From assembly GCA_024509875.1 (NCBI GenBank), contig JAMPIV010005815.1, positions 248,001 to 312,000 of the forward strand: 64,000 nucleotides of DNA, given 5' to 3'. Position 1 is the stretch's first letter, and each line of letters begins with the position of its first letter. The notes beneath the pieces were generated by a model. It was not told the DNA's origin. It ran no database searches and worked only from the letters and a program-made list of their open reading frames with translations. The translations under genes and the position numbers were made by a program. This document shows positions 31,001 through 41,745 of this stretch, piece by piece. This DNA is from Oreohelix idahoensis (Eukaryota > Mollusca > Gastropoda > Stylommatophora > Oreohelicidae).

Positions 31001-32160
31001 CATCTTACGAGTACGTGATTAATCTTCGGAAGAACATTATTGAGTCTTGCCAGTTGGCAACAGCTTCTTCTGAGGCTGCAAAAGCTAAGGCTCGATCTCT
31101 ACAAAATAAGTCTCGACGATTACGCCAATTATTCCCAGGCGACGAGGCTTATGTGTTACTTCCTCACAATAACAATAAATTATTGATATCTTGGAATGGT
31201 CCTTACAAAGTCATTGATAAAATTTCCGACGTCGATTACGTCTTAGATATCAAGGGACACAAAAAGATATTTCATATTAACATGCTCAAGCAATTTCATA
31301 CACGTCCTGAACACTTACAGTCAATTTTTCATGAACTAGATGACAACACAGTATCCACTTGTCATTATACTAACTTATCTGTCATCCAGGAAGAAGAATC
31401 TTCTTTTCCTGAGGTACAGTTACCGTTACCTGTACCAGTAGTTCAACCTACTGAATCTTGGCGGGATGTAACCATCTCTTCAACGGTTACACCGCAACAG
31501 CGTCTACAGATTGCTAATCTATTACAATCTTATCCAGATGTGTTGACCGACGTTCCGGGTCGCACATCGGCTATCAGTCATGACATTACTCTCAATGACG
31601 ATACACCTATTCGTGTACATCCCTATTCTGTTCCTTTACATTTCCTTGCTAAAACTACTAAAGAACTTGAACAGATGTTGTCTCTGGGAATCATTGAGAC
31701 TAGTAATTCGCCATTCTCTTCTCCATTAGTGATTGTCCGGAAGAAGGACAATAACATTAGACTATGTGTTGATTATAGAAAATTAAATGCTAAGACTATA
31801 GTTGACAGCGAACCACATCCACTTATCGACGACTTACTACCACGTCTATCCAACGCAACTATATTTAGTAAGATAGACTTAACTAAAGGTTATTGGCAGA
31901 TACCACTGACCGAAAAGGCTAAGTACTACACCGCATTTTCCACGCCACAAGGTCTATACCAGTGGAATGTGATGCCTTTTGGGCTTGTTAATGCGCCAGC
32001 TACCTTCATTCGCCTGATGCGACAAATTTTATCAGGTAGACCAGACGTTATTACATATATTGACGACATATGCTTGTTTAGTTCGTCGTTTGAGGAACAT
32101 GTTTTGGGACTTAGATATGTTTTTGACACTAACTCTAAGGAATTATCATCTAACTGCTAA
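28042..32160 (+). CDS. Gag-protease-integrase-reverse transcriptase polyprotein, gypsy element 1
   Basis: This is a 1372-codon frame; the ATG follows the long leader in AAAATGC context. Residues about 30-145 form a Lys/Glu-rich coiled coil including an 11-residue unit repeated three times; 150-330 is the Gag core; 330-490 is Asn/His/Arg-rich, without a canonical CCHC. The protease site is LRDSGSTTIG (about 548). Integrase follows: an H-H-C-C zinc region (about 744-790), then catalytic acidic residues in AIDIIGP (about 816), LSDHGSQF (about 876) and GAVERLNR (about 911), and a GPY/F-like module WNGPYKVI (about 1051). RT comes last: LCVDYRKLN (about 1244), VMPFGLVNAP and YIDD (about 1338). The frame ends at TAA 32158, shortly after the catalytic box, because of a frameshift; the rest of RT and RNase H lie in other frames. 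Protease, integrase and RT active-site residues visible in this frame look preserved. Confidence 0.93.
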   Translation: MLTIDHFVKIGREYGYKSQELRQFAESELEKYERKEEEKKAALKKEEEEQKAALKKEEEEQKAALKKEEAELEMKQIAKENRLREIAQREREEQRAISRQEEENKLKREEIILQQEMELARIKLETARLQAQNADANQNNNAQNGSSSSQPKHFYNFKLPIFNLNVDDLSSFLARFEQTCKTNHLPEESWVLKLNEFLVGEPLTASQNADPSIANNYGAIKSLLLRRFHLDEEHCRLKFKGILPESPRDFAGFIANIRNTFNRWVELAEVNKSYDKLVDLLLRDKVLSSVSQPFFAYLQERKPGTMDELEKISLNYCSAHPNATISNSSLREPLPVASNMAYNHNNKQRHHSVDRSRFQRNHNVNFQKGHNNDFNNKNEFNRGRSRDRNYSPQTNYHNGQHNTHYNRSHTPNNNSNWKGNNHGSRHRDNSYYRGRRDNSNNYTRNRSHSRGSSHYNHNTGAAVTNNTTPIAQVPLDNNTTQSSAACFAINYNVANSCQQCNLIFQKAKETVLNCGHIIPQVGLAVNDGTGLLIFNRGLVNGTVVSVLRDSGSTTIGVRQSLVHPSCATGEYVRCMTFGGTIEFYPTAIIHVNTPFFTGNVKVCMLKKPIADLMVGRIHGSKDCTPDEIIEWEKHNLCTGNAVTTRAQTQLMEKVDDNKMDADNQEEFVVNSPIDRETFATKQKEDKSLKKFFTLVDKVDNLSSGNNNKHCFVIKNGILIRCFHDKSQMKQQVMVPYTFRRYILQHAHDSHCAGHMGYTRTRSRVLSSFFWPGVSRDISQYVRSCTTCQEVKARGAFHTAPIQACDISVRPFDKMAIDIIGPLLPSARGHRFVLTCIDLCTRWPEAIPLKTTTTTDVADALHLIFSRIGFPRKLLSDHGSQFISDTMKEVMKTWDIDRNLSSIYHPMSNGAVERLNRTLKQLLHKVTAKHPHDWDRALPAVLFAYREVPHEQTGFSPFELVFGAPPRGPMGLIKDLLIDDEMTQDTQSSYEYVINLRKNIIESCQLATASSEAAKAKARSLQNKSRRLRQLFPGDEAYVLLPHNNNKLLISWNGPYKVIDKISDVDYVLDIKGHKKIFHINMLKQFHTRPEHLQSIFHELDDNTVSTCHYTNLSVIQEEESSFPEVQLPLPVPVVQPTESWRDVTISSTVTPQQRLQIANLLQSYPDVLTDVPGRTSAISHDITLNDDTPIRVHPYSVPLHFLAKTTKELEQMLSLGIIETSNSPFSSPLVIVRKKDNNIRLCVDYRKLNAKTIVDSEPHPLIDDLLPRLSNATIFSKIDLTKGYWQIPLTEKAKYYTAFSTPQGLYQWNVMPFGLVNAPATFIRLMRQILSGRPDVITYIDDICLFSSSFEEHVLGLRYVFDTNSKELSSNC

Positions 32161-32877
32161 ACCTACAAAGGTGCAAATCGCGTGTAATGAGATAACCTTT
32201 TTGGGACATATCATTGGATCGGGATATATCCGAACGTTACCTAGTACAGTCTCAAAAATTCTAAACATAGCAATTCCTCAGACGAAGAAACAGGTCAGGA
32301 GTTTGTTAGGACTTGTTCAATATTACAGTAGATTCATACCAAACTTGTCATCCATCACGGCTGTATTGTCTTCATTGTTAAAAAAAGATATGCCGGTGAA
32401 GGTGACATGGACTGGTACATGCAATGAAACTTTCAACAAAATTATAAATTTGTTCTCACATGAACCAATTTTAAGACTTCCCGATGCTTCCAAAAGATTT
32501 TTCTTACGAACAGATGCTAGTAACTACGGCATTGGTGCATGCCTGCTCCAGAACCATGACGGCATTCTACACCCCACCTTATATATATATCAAGAAAGCT
32601 GAAGCCGGCTGAAACAAAGTATTCCACAGTCGACAAGGAACTTTTGTCTGTGATCTGGGCAATAACGAAGCTGGAGAAATTCTTACTCGGTGCCCCCTTT
32701 ACCATACAGACGGACCAACGTGCGGTCGCATCCTTGCGTCGATCCAACCACAAAAGCCAAAAACTTGCCAGATATTCAATCATCCTACAGCCATTCGAGT
32801 TCTCCATTGAACACATACCTGGCACTGAAAATTGTGTGGCAGATGCGTTGTCACGTAATCCTATTGACGACGAATAA
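32120..32877 (+). pseudogene. RT thumb and RNase H of gypsy element 1, frameshifted
   Basis: Collinear continuation of the polyprotein in a second frame (to 32602: YHLTAKPTK, FLGHIIGSGYI, LGLVQYYSRF, FLRTDASNYGIGACLLQ) and then a third (from about 32600 to the stop at 32875-32877: TKYSTVDKELLSVIWAI, TDQRAV, EHIPGTENCVADALSR). The first shift is near 32115-32135; the second coincides with a (TA)n run at 32580-32592. They may be inactivating mutations, sequencing errors in low-complexity sequence or, for the first, conceivably programmed; I cannot decide. Confidence 0.9.
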
Positions 32878-33918
32878 TCAACATTGACACTCTTAAACTA
32901 CATCAATCAGAACTACATTGGATTGAACGAAGTATCAACTATAAAGGAACTAACCTTGCCTTCAATTCAAACTTTATAAACACTATATGCATCACAGAAT
33001 TGAACGACAAGACAATCAAGGTATATATACTTACATTCGAACTTCGTATAATATCCATACACGATATACGAATATCATTGAACAATCATGGAATAATATC
33101 TGACGACAAGTCGAACTTATTATCCTATGGACTCTTAATTCTTCGATGCAGTTATAAATGACATTTCTTTCCGACGTGGACATTTGAACACTTTTGCCTA
33201 AAAGAATTCATCAGGATCAAGACTACGGATGGATCATCATATCCTATACTAATTAATTAGTTAACTTAACTTCTTAATTGAATTATTATCAATAAAATGA
33301 AAAGTGAGAAAAAAAAAATTAAATGAAAAAAAAAAAAAAAAGAGAACGAAATACTAAAAAGAAGAAATTATGAAAAGAGAAAATAAATCTCACACAAGTA
33401 TTAGATTAATAATTTTTTTTAATGTACCTATACAGTATTTAGTTAGTTAAGTTAGTTAGTTATTATTCACTAACACTTAACACACACAATTAAGTTAAAA
33501 CTTATATTCGAATTTCTTTCTATTTCTTCTTACTTAGTTTGTCTTTTCTTCTCTCATAACATCGCGTGAAATTAGAATCTTAATAATTTAACTCTTAGTT
33601 TAATTAATTAATTTAATTTTAATTAGTCAAATTAATTCCTATATGACATACTAATACGACAGACCTTACTTTAATTTAATTCTATCATTCACTATTAACA
33701 TTGGACATTTATTTAGTTGATATAATAATATGTATAATATTAATATATAACGTTAGATGACTATGACAAATAGTTAGTTGACACGACCGCAACAGTTCTA
33801 CTCAGAACATCGTCGGCCATATGTCACAATTGTGTTAAATTTTTTTGAAAAATTGTTAAGTCGGATAGATATTGAAAAAAAATCTATCGATTTTTTTTTT
33901 CCCCGGTGTACAGGGAAT
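32878..33918 (+). other. 3' untranslated region of gypsy element 1
   Basis: AT-rich, with A-runs at 33310-33345 and no ORF. It ends GGTGTACAGGGAAT before the LTR. The purine-rich ACAGGGAA is the candidate polypurine tract; it is weak. Confidence 0.7.
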
Positions 33919-34737
33919 TGTTACGGTATATGATATTAACGCCGTCTGCTAAAGGTTACCAGACGTGCAATTGTAAAAGGTTAAGGCATTTAATATATTG
34001 CGATAGAGGTTTCAATTTTGAACGCTTTAGACACGATCGATTATGACGTGTATAGAGTTGTTTAGGACACAGTCGGTAACTAAGAAACGCTACCCTTTTC
34101 ACATTGACCGTCAAGCTGTAAAAACGCGTATGACTTTCCTTCCAATGTTGGGCATGGTATTGCCATACAGATATATTTTATGCAAGTACGGACATGGGTC
34201 AGTCCATTGCTATTACGAAGATTTGAAATGATTAAAGGTCAGTACGAAGTGAAAAATTAAGGAAGGATGAATTACAGTCCATAGTATTTGATTTTGCCAG
34301 ACTCATAGACTCACTGTCGGCCGTTGGAAACCCCAACCGCGCGTGCATACAGCTATGACAATCTGCATACAGTAATTTGATTATTGGACAAGGACTGATA
34401 GGATATCTACATATCTATGCCATATATTTTCAAGTTATAATATGTACCTTTGTGATCAACATGCATGAATCGTCTTGACGTGTAATCTGTATTAAATAAT
34501 TGTGGACTCAATGGAACCGACTTGTCACATCAATCGTATTCCAAGGTTCAATTATTATTCAGAATCTTCCACCCCTGCATTCGCGTAATCTTACATAGAA
34601 GGCACGATACACGATCACTCAAGAATATCAAGAAGATAAAACAATGGCCAGAATTTATAATTACTTTATTGACATTATATGGAACATTGTTCAGAGCTAA
34701 CCAAACCACTACTTGCAACAGACCACTTCCACTTGCA
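33919..34737 (+). repeat. 3' LTR of gypsy element 1
   Basis: It begins TGTTACGG after GGGAAT and ends CTTGCA. It is nearly identical to 25653-26473. After 34737 the sequence returns to LINE-D. Confidence 0.93.
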
Positions 34738-34786
34738 AAAACGTTGTCTTGAGTGGCTCAGAAATGTCTTTTTCTTCTTCTTCTTC

Positions 34787-34921
34787 TTCGTCCACTCTCA
34801 GACGTCCACTCTCAGACGTCCACTCTCAGACGTCCACTCTCAGACGTCCACTCTCAGACGTCAACTCTCAGACGTCCACTCTCAGACGTCCACTCTCAGA
34901 CGTCCACTCTCAGACGTCTAC
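34787..34921. repeat. 14-bp minisatellite
   Basis: About nine copies of GTCCACTCTCAGAC, one with an A for C change. It sits exactly between a plus-strand LINE-D end and a minus-strand LINE-D copy. All reading frames through it are accidental. Confidence 0.95.
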
Positions 34922-35480
34922 TTGAACATTTTGAAAGAAAGCAGTGCTTGGCTTGAGGCTATTTGTATCTCCATAGGGTCTTTCCAGCAATGGTACAGGT
35001 GACAGTCATATGTGCTGTCTCTGTTGCTCATAAGCTGGGCATCTTTTAAACAAATGTTCAGCAATCATTTTATCCGTAACACATTTACACTCATCAGTAG
35101 TTCCTATCTTTAGCTTGTTCAACAGATATTATCCAAATTTGTTGTGGCCCATGCGAAGTCTGAAGATTATCACTTGTTTTCTTCTGCTTAGCTGGTAGTA
35201 TGCATCACTTTGTGTGTGACCTGGTTGCTCTACATCCCATTTGTTTTTGAATCTTGTTCTGGTAAAACTCTTTGCCTCCTCGAAAGTTGTGCTTGAATCA
35301 GGATGAGGTAGCTTTCCACCATCCTTTGCCAATCTGTCAGCCTCGTCATTGCTGGAGATGCTATAATGAGATGGGATCCGATGAATCACAGCCCTTTTGA
35401 ACCGTTGAGATTGCATACTTGAAGTTGAGATAACATACTTGAAGTTGAGATGACATACTTGTAATTGAAGCTGAGATTAT
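34922..35480 (-). pseudogene. LINE-D RNase H and C-terminus, minus strand
   Basis: Minus-strand reading gives HRIPSHYSISSNDEADRLAK, FKNKWDVEQPGHTQSDAYYQ, then LSRRKQVIIFRLRMGHNKFG, a stop, and KCVTDKMIAEHLFKRCPAYE. It corresponds to the end of RNase H and the C-terminal Cys/His block of the same family as 25336-25652. A short repeat of about 21 bp (ACATACTTGAAGTTGAGAT) lies at 35410-35470 at its 5' side. Confidence 0.8.
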
Positions 35481-35703
35481 GTTCTTCAAACTGAGATTAC
35501 ATACTTGATGGATGCTTATTTACTTTATGAACAACATTCACAGTATCATTTACAACGTATTGTAACAAAATGGATAATGTGAGAGAGTCGATCACAAAGA
35601 CTGAAACGCGAAATAGGGGTCTCACATCTAATTAGTCCGATACAAAAGGAATGTATAAAAACGCCACCGGCTTGTTTACAAGAAAGAGAACTCTAACATG
35701 TTA
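35481..35703. other. Spacer between two LINEs
   Basis: No feature recognised. Confidence 0.4.
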
Positions 35704-37343
35704 GTGTTCGTGATGATGATGATGATGATGATGATATAGTCCCTTTAGCTGTGAGCAGGTAGCTCTTGACAGCCCATTGCCTCTCTGACAAAGGTGCAAG
35801 TCTTCCTCAGTTGTTGTGATGATGTGTAGAGTGTATTGTGGATGGTTGGGTGCGATGGGAGTAGCTGGCGTCGCAGGTCTGTTAGTCTTGGGCACTGTAA
35901 CAGTAGGTGTTCAACCGATTCCTCATGGTGGTGGCAGTGCCTACAGTTTGGTTCACGTAGTGGGTCTATTCTATTTAAATGTTTATTGACAGGGGCATGG
36001 CCTGTTCTCAGCTGGAAAATTAGACTCTGATCTCTTCTTTTCACTTGTTTAACTGGATCTTGAGGGTTTGGTTTAGCTTGATGTTTGAAGAATGGACGCT
36101 CTGTCTGGGAGGTAGCCCACTGGTTTAGCCATTCTTGCCTATAATTGTTTCTCAGGATCTGTTGGCAGGTTTGCAGTGTGGTACTTGATGGCAACTGGGG
36201 CAGTGCTGCTCCTCTTTTGGATAGTTTATCGGCTTTTTCATTTCCTGGGACTCCGACATGCCCTGGGATCCACTAGAGTGTAACTTCGACGCAATAGGAA
36301 GTGAACAGTTGGTCAATAAATCTACAGATGTTATTAATATTAGGAGACATTTTGCTTTCTAGGGCTTGGAGTGCTGATTTTGAGTCTGAGAATATAACAA
36401 TATCCTCAGGTGGAGTGATGCCACTTTCAAAGTCTGAGATTATCTGGCACAATGCTTTTTCTAGTGCTGTTATTTCTGCATCATAGCTGGAACAAATTTC
36501 TCCGCAAGGGCCAAAGATGCAAGGGTGGTCTTCTGGGTGCTGGTTGGGGTATTTTATCACTGCGCCATATCCAGCATTGATGGTAGCTTTAAATGCTGAT
36601 CCATCTGTGTAGACATGGATGATGTCTTGTGGATATGAATCTATAGTTTCTAAAGCGATGGTTTTTCAGTAGTGGTCCTAGAGTGTTCTTGTCTGCTGAG
36701 GGGTCAGAGAGTTCAGTTCTTACTATGGGAGTAGTTGCCTGCCAACAAGGTGGTTCATCACTGACAGTTACCATTGGCTTTCTAACTGCTGGTAGGTGGT
36801 GTTTGATGCTAGCTTCCTTTGCATTTTTAAGAAAAGATGTCTTTTGTATTTTGTGTTTTTGGTGCCACTGCTCTATCATTTTCCTATTCTCCTCCTTTGT
36901 TTCCATTCTCAGATACCTTTCGTATGTTTCCACTGCTGAACGTTCTCTTCTTAGGTTTAAGGGTTCAATACTGGTGTTGATTTTGCATGCATCTGTCGGC
37001 GTTGTCTTCATGGCACCACTTATAAACCGTAGAGCGTGATTTTGGACTTTGTCTAGCTTTTGTAAGAGGCTTTTACTTGCAATAGTTTGGAGGGGGAGCG
37101 AGTAGTCAATTACTGGGCGCACATATCCAGTATAGAGTTAGCGTAATGAGTGCTGGTCTGCTCCCCACCCACAGGATGAAAGGTGCTTGATGAGCCTGAG
37201 TCTTGTGGATGCTTTCTCAATCAGCTTGTCTATGTGGGGTCTCATGGTAAGTCTACGGTCGAGCTCGACTCCAAGATATCTCGGGCATTCTTCATATGCT
37301 AATTTCTCTCCATTCATCCAGACCTCGATGTTGTGTTCGTGAT
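35704..37343 (-). mobile_element. RNase H-encoding LINE with 11-bp target duplication
   Basis: A 5'-truncated LINE (35715-37332) flanked by GTGTTCGTGAT (35704-35714 and 37333-37343). The minus strand reads the RT C-terminus (PRYLGVELDRRLTMRPHIDK, GYVRPVIDYSLPLQT), a linker, then a full RNase H: HVYTDGSAF, SSYDAEITALEKAL, IFSDSKSALQ, WIPGHVGVPGNEKADKLSK. The four acidic residues are all present. The element ends with a Cys/His block (CRHCHHHEESVEHLLLQCP) and an ATC-type tail at 35712-35737. A TAG interrupts just before WIPGH (36270) and there are stops near 36580 and 37137, so it is inactive. Confidence 0.9.
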
Positions 37344-40300
37344 ATATTCGCTATTAACTTGTACTTGTTATTACAATATTATACAATAGTTACGTCGCTT
37401 GATGTATTAGTGATAAATAAACGATGTTAGAGATAGATGGAGATAGACAGGTGGGAGAAGAAAGAGAGAATTATGAAATACGTGGAAGAAGTGAACTTTT
37501 TTTGTGTGGTGATTTTCGGGATAAAAAAAAATAAGTAGATGCTGTAAATTAATTAAATAACATTAATAATATTTCTTTAAATTTTAATTGCACCTTAATT
37601 AAAATAGTTAACACCTGGTTGAGAATGAAACGCTTCCTTTGAAAAAAAAAATTCATGCACAATTCAGAAATTTGACATCTTTTTTTTCGAAATACAAATG
37701 TGTCACTGTCACGAAGATTTTTTGTGATGATGCAACGGATAAGTGTTCATCTGTCTATCTTGATCTTTTCTTTCATAAGTGGAAATAACTACTCGCAAAG
37801 ATGGGTACGACCAACCATTGTAAATATTCTCGTCACAAAGTTACACATATTAGTACAAAGGCTTGACAAGTAGGAATAAAAATCAGAATTATTAAGAATA
37901 GTACAAGACTGGACTTTGTTGGAGCATACTGAGGATTTAGAGCCAAGGACATCGTTACCATTTAAACACGGAAAACCGGAATCTGTGGAAACCATAACAC
38001 AAAGTCAAAAGTGGGAACTTATTGCTAAAATAACAACACCCCAGACCACGTGTAAGAGGCATCGTCAAGCTGCCTTAACCTATTTCTCTGAGCCAGCAGT
38101 CTGTGAGTCTAAAGATTGGAGTAAGTTGTACTATTTGAATAATTCTATATTTTGCATCATTAACATGTGAACTAATATGTGTATATTGCTCGGTGAATAT
38201 TAATATGTGAAAATTGCTAGTGGATGTCCAAGTCATTTGAAGCTGAAAACCTCTGCATAAAGAATGATGATTTCATGAACCACCACTGCCAGGGGTGGTG
38301 ACTGTTTTATTGCGAGTTTCTTATAAAGAACCAAAGCAGAGGTAGTCCCAAGTTCCATATAGAGCAAGAAGGGAATGATGAAAGAAAGGATGGACAGAAT
38401 TGTTATATTATTAACCTTTTTCAACCAGTGTAAATGTAAAACATATTTACTCTAAATGTAATGAAAGTTTACAACCTTTTCAACCGATGTAAATATAATC
38501 ATATTCAAACTATATTGTTAACATTTTCAAATAAAGTAAAATATAAAACTATTCATTTTAAATGTAATGTTTTTCGTCTACTGGGATTAAGATTAATTAT
38601 CAGAGAGGGTAAAGGTGCTGCGATAGATGGGATGGTGGAATGAAAAGATGGGGGCACATAAGTATGTGTCGGGAGACTCAATACAGAGAGGATATTCGTT
38701 TCTCTTTTGCCAAAGTATTTGGTGGTACCAGTTGAGGGTACAATTTCTGGAGCAAGTGAGGGTATAAGTGGCCTGGTCGTTTAGAGTCTCATCATCATCA
38801 GACGGGTCTTAGAGATGCCGGACCAGCTTTGCAGTTATTCCCTGATTCTGTTTGGAACGTGCTGCAACTCTTAAATCTTGACCAGGGAAACGAGGGATCC
38901 ATTCATCTATCTGCAGAGACCCAAATATTAGCGGGAGCAGAAACAACTATTGGCAGCTAAGTAAAACTTAAAGGCTGCCAGGTGAACTGTTCATTTTCGA
39001 AAACTATAACATCACACTGTGATGAATAATTTTTTTCTAAAACAATTATTTATTTTTATAAATGTTAAGACATAATTGTTTATTAAATTTGTTACTTGTA
39101 TAAAGACAAATCTAAAGTTTATTTAATCATTTTGCATATACTAAAACCATATGTCTCAGACAATTTCTTAAATACACTCAAACAGAGCTGTAAGTAATAA
39201 TAAGAGGAAATTCGCTGAATTAACTCAACAGAGGGCTCGTGTCACATTATGACTAAACCAATAACTAAGGGAAATCAAAGATAGCTTACACCGCCTAACG
39301 GTGTAGTAGAATGTCTGTGTCAAAGTTCATCCAATCCGTGCAAAGAGAGCTCGAAGGAGGAACCGTAGGTTGCGCAAGTAAACAAAATGAAAATCGTTCG
39401 ACGTTGTGCGCGTTTCTGCTACTAGTGTGCAAAAGCTAATGGATTCCATTAAATATGGCCAGCAAGGTACGATATTACCTAGCCTAAGCTGTATTTGGAT
39501 ACCTATATCTATGCTATAAGTGCAGTAGAACAGGAGATAATTGTGTTTAAAGGCAGTAATCACAAGGATCGTAAGAAGTTTTGCCCTCTTTCCACAGCCA
39601 TAACAAAAGGTACAGCGGATTGAGGAAAACGACAGTTAGATAGAACGATAGCGATTAATTGTCGGGTTAAAAGAAGACCTGGATGAAGGAAATCTGTTGG
39701 AAAATAACGATTCAAGAAATTATGGAAGTTTTATTATATGCACACCCGGTCTAGAAGCTACCCCTTCTGAGAAAAATTGAGTGACCGAGGAAAGAACAAA
39801 CCAGGCAATGGGATCGTTTGTCTTCTCGTCGTCCGTTTCGGATGAATAAAACGGGAGACAAATCTTGGCAAATATCACTCGCCGCCTATAGTTCGAATTG
39901 AAGACACAGACGGTTGTGTTTCACCACCCAGCACCTTTGCCATCCAACAGTGTGTCAGGGTTTTTGAAGCCCTATGTTATTCGGGATTGAGGGTGAGAGT
40001 GTTTAAGTAGAACTATGTACATAATATTATATATGTGCAGATGGGAATGGTTGTAGGTTTAGATTCATATGAAACAGTTCTTAGAGGGAAACCGCCATTG
40101 TATGATGTGCAATTAGATCGGAAGAATGTTTGGAACAGACGAACAGTTCTCAGATGACTAAGTAAGATTGTTCTGATTACTGGAAGGGACAGTACTTGAA
40201 GGAACACTGAAAGAATAGGAGGAAGTGATTTTTTTTGTAAATAGAGTATATAGTTAACTATTATACCAAGGCCTATATTATTTCAGTGAAGTTAATCATG

Positions 40301-40647
40301 GACAAAGATGTAATTGAGTTTAAGGAACGAAGATAAAGTGTTTGTTTAGAACAAAGCTGCTTGTTATCTGTCACTGACTAGTTCTATCTATCATGTTACC
40401 AATTACTATCTGACAGTCTAACTTTCCTTTTATCTGTGGTAAGGAGATATATTATGGCCATATATCAGAATAGCACGTTATGTATTACAGGTCCTATTGC
40501 ATCAAATTAAACAACCCTGCCAGCCAGACAGTAGACTGATGAAATACCAGTACAAGTAAACGTTCAGGCACCCAAAGCATTCCTCAGATCAGGTTGTAGG
40601 AACCCTAAAACCTGGGATTATCCAAACCCTGGTTGCTGCAGAGAACA
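37344..40647. other. Non-coding sequence
   Basis: 3.3 kb without a supported gene, LTR or LINE domain. Short repeated wording (AACCTTTTTCAACCAGTGTAA and a variant) near 38413 and 38470 hints at a small local duplication. The 18-bp string shared with 898-915 is at 39205-39222. Confidence 0.5.
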
Positions 40648-40801
40648 GACGATGTGATCACATAAGCTAAGGCAACACCTACCAGACTGTGTGATAACAT
40701 AAGCTAAGTCAACACCTACCAGACTGTGTGATCACATAAGCCAAGTCAACACGTACCAGACGATGTGATCACATAAGCTAAGTCAACACCTACCAGACTG
40801 A
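40648..40801. repeat. 37-bp tandem repeat, about four copies
   Basis: Units contain TGTGTGATCACATAAGCTAA and GTCAACACCTACCAGAC, with a palindromic TGATCA core. Confidence 0.9.
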
Positions 40802-41128
40802 GACAAAATATTGGCCACCACAATTAATATGGACTGTGATGAGAAATAAAATTGTGTAACTCATTATTAAGAAAGACATGATCTATAGTCCCAGGACTCT
40901 TATCAAGTTTAATAAATAACCGAACAGTTCAAGCTCAAGTGCAAGCATGTTTAAATGACTATTCTTAATTACAATTAACTTTGTGAACAAAAGAATTTTT
41001 CAAACAAAGGAAAGAGACATTAACTTTTGGTTTTAAATTCTTATTTTGAAAATCTGTAAATGGTTTTGTGACCTCATCTTCATATATCTCCATCCATTTC
41101 AACACAGAAAAGACAAATAATTAATGTA
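40802..41128. other. Non-coding sequence
   Basis: AT-rich, no feature seen. Confidence 0.4.
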
Positions 41129-41204
41129 CGGGGGGGGGTGGGGGGGGGGGGGTGTGGGGGGGTGGGTGGGGGGGGGGGGGGGGGGGGGGGGGGGGCGGGG
41201 GGGG
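41129..41204. repeat. Poly-G tract
   Basis: About 76 bp of nearly pure G with a few T and one C. It is a strong G-quadruplex candidate and a place where assembly length is unreliable. Confidence 0.95.
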
Positions 41205-41534
41205 AGTCAGGAAATAAGGTTCCCAACTCATGTACTTTTTTAATACTTTATTTTTACTGAAATAGTTATATGTCTCAAAAAAGATACACCTTTACACTAT
41301 TTTAAAAAAAAAAGTCCCTACGTCATTCAGTTGAACACCGTATGAACATTTTACAAGTTCTTATAACATACCTCTGAATATGTCTCAAATCACTAATTTA
41401 CAGTACGAAGAATTCGATTCTTATGTCATGTTGTTATTGTTGTTTATTATTATTATTATTATTATTTTTTCTTTTCTTCAAATTCATTATTATTATTTAT
41501 TTATTTTTTGTTTTTTTTTATTATTTTTATTTTA

Positions 41535-41745
41535 TTTTAAAAACACTTTAATTATGATGATTATTGCAAATGTAATATTACTTTTATAATGATAAATGCC
41601 TTAATAATGCTTAAAGTAAATGTGAGGATGAAAGGATATTAGTATACATGATGTGAGAGAGAGGAAGGGCAGAATGTCAGACGGGCCTGCGTGCCCAATT
41701 CTTAACCCTTTGAAAATAAAGTTCGTTCGTTCGTTCGTTCAACAT
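41535..41745 (+). mobile_element. CR1-like LINE 3' UTR copy with GTTC tail
   Basis: About 200 bp shared with 55090-55305 (TTTATAATGxxxxATGCCTT, TGAAAGGATAT, GGAAGGGCAGAATGT, AATTCTTAACCCTT) and, over the last 80 bp, with the end of the CR1-like LINE at 54800-54890. It ends AAATAAAGTTC-type with a (GTTC)n tail at 41722-41741. Confidence 0.75.

Larger units (their letters stand above)
25653..34737 (+). mobile_element. Gmr1-like Ty3/gypsy element 1 (young)
   Basis: LTRs at 25653-26473 and 33919-34737 differ at only a handful of positions over 820 bp, so insertion is recent. The internal region has a leader, a single long Gag-PR-INT-RT frame and a frameshifted RNase H. Integrase lies upstream of reverse transcriptase, as in Gmr1-type Metaviridae and unlike ordinary gypsy elements. 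I could not find a convincing target duplication: the 5-bp left flank is TCCAC and the right flank begins AAAAC. Confidence 0.93.

Noticed and set aside
37344..40647. Host gene in the 3.3-kb stretch without transposon domains
   Set aside because: The open frames are all short (under about 85 codons), lack known motifs and show no consistent splice borders. I could not support any exon.
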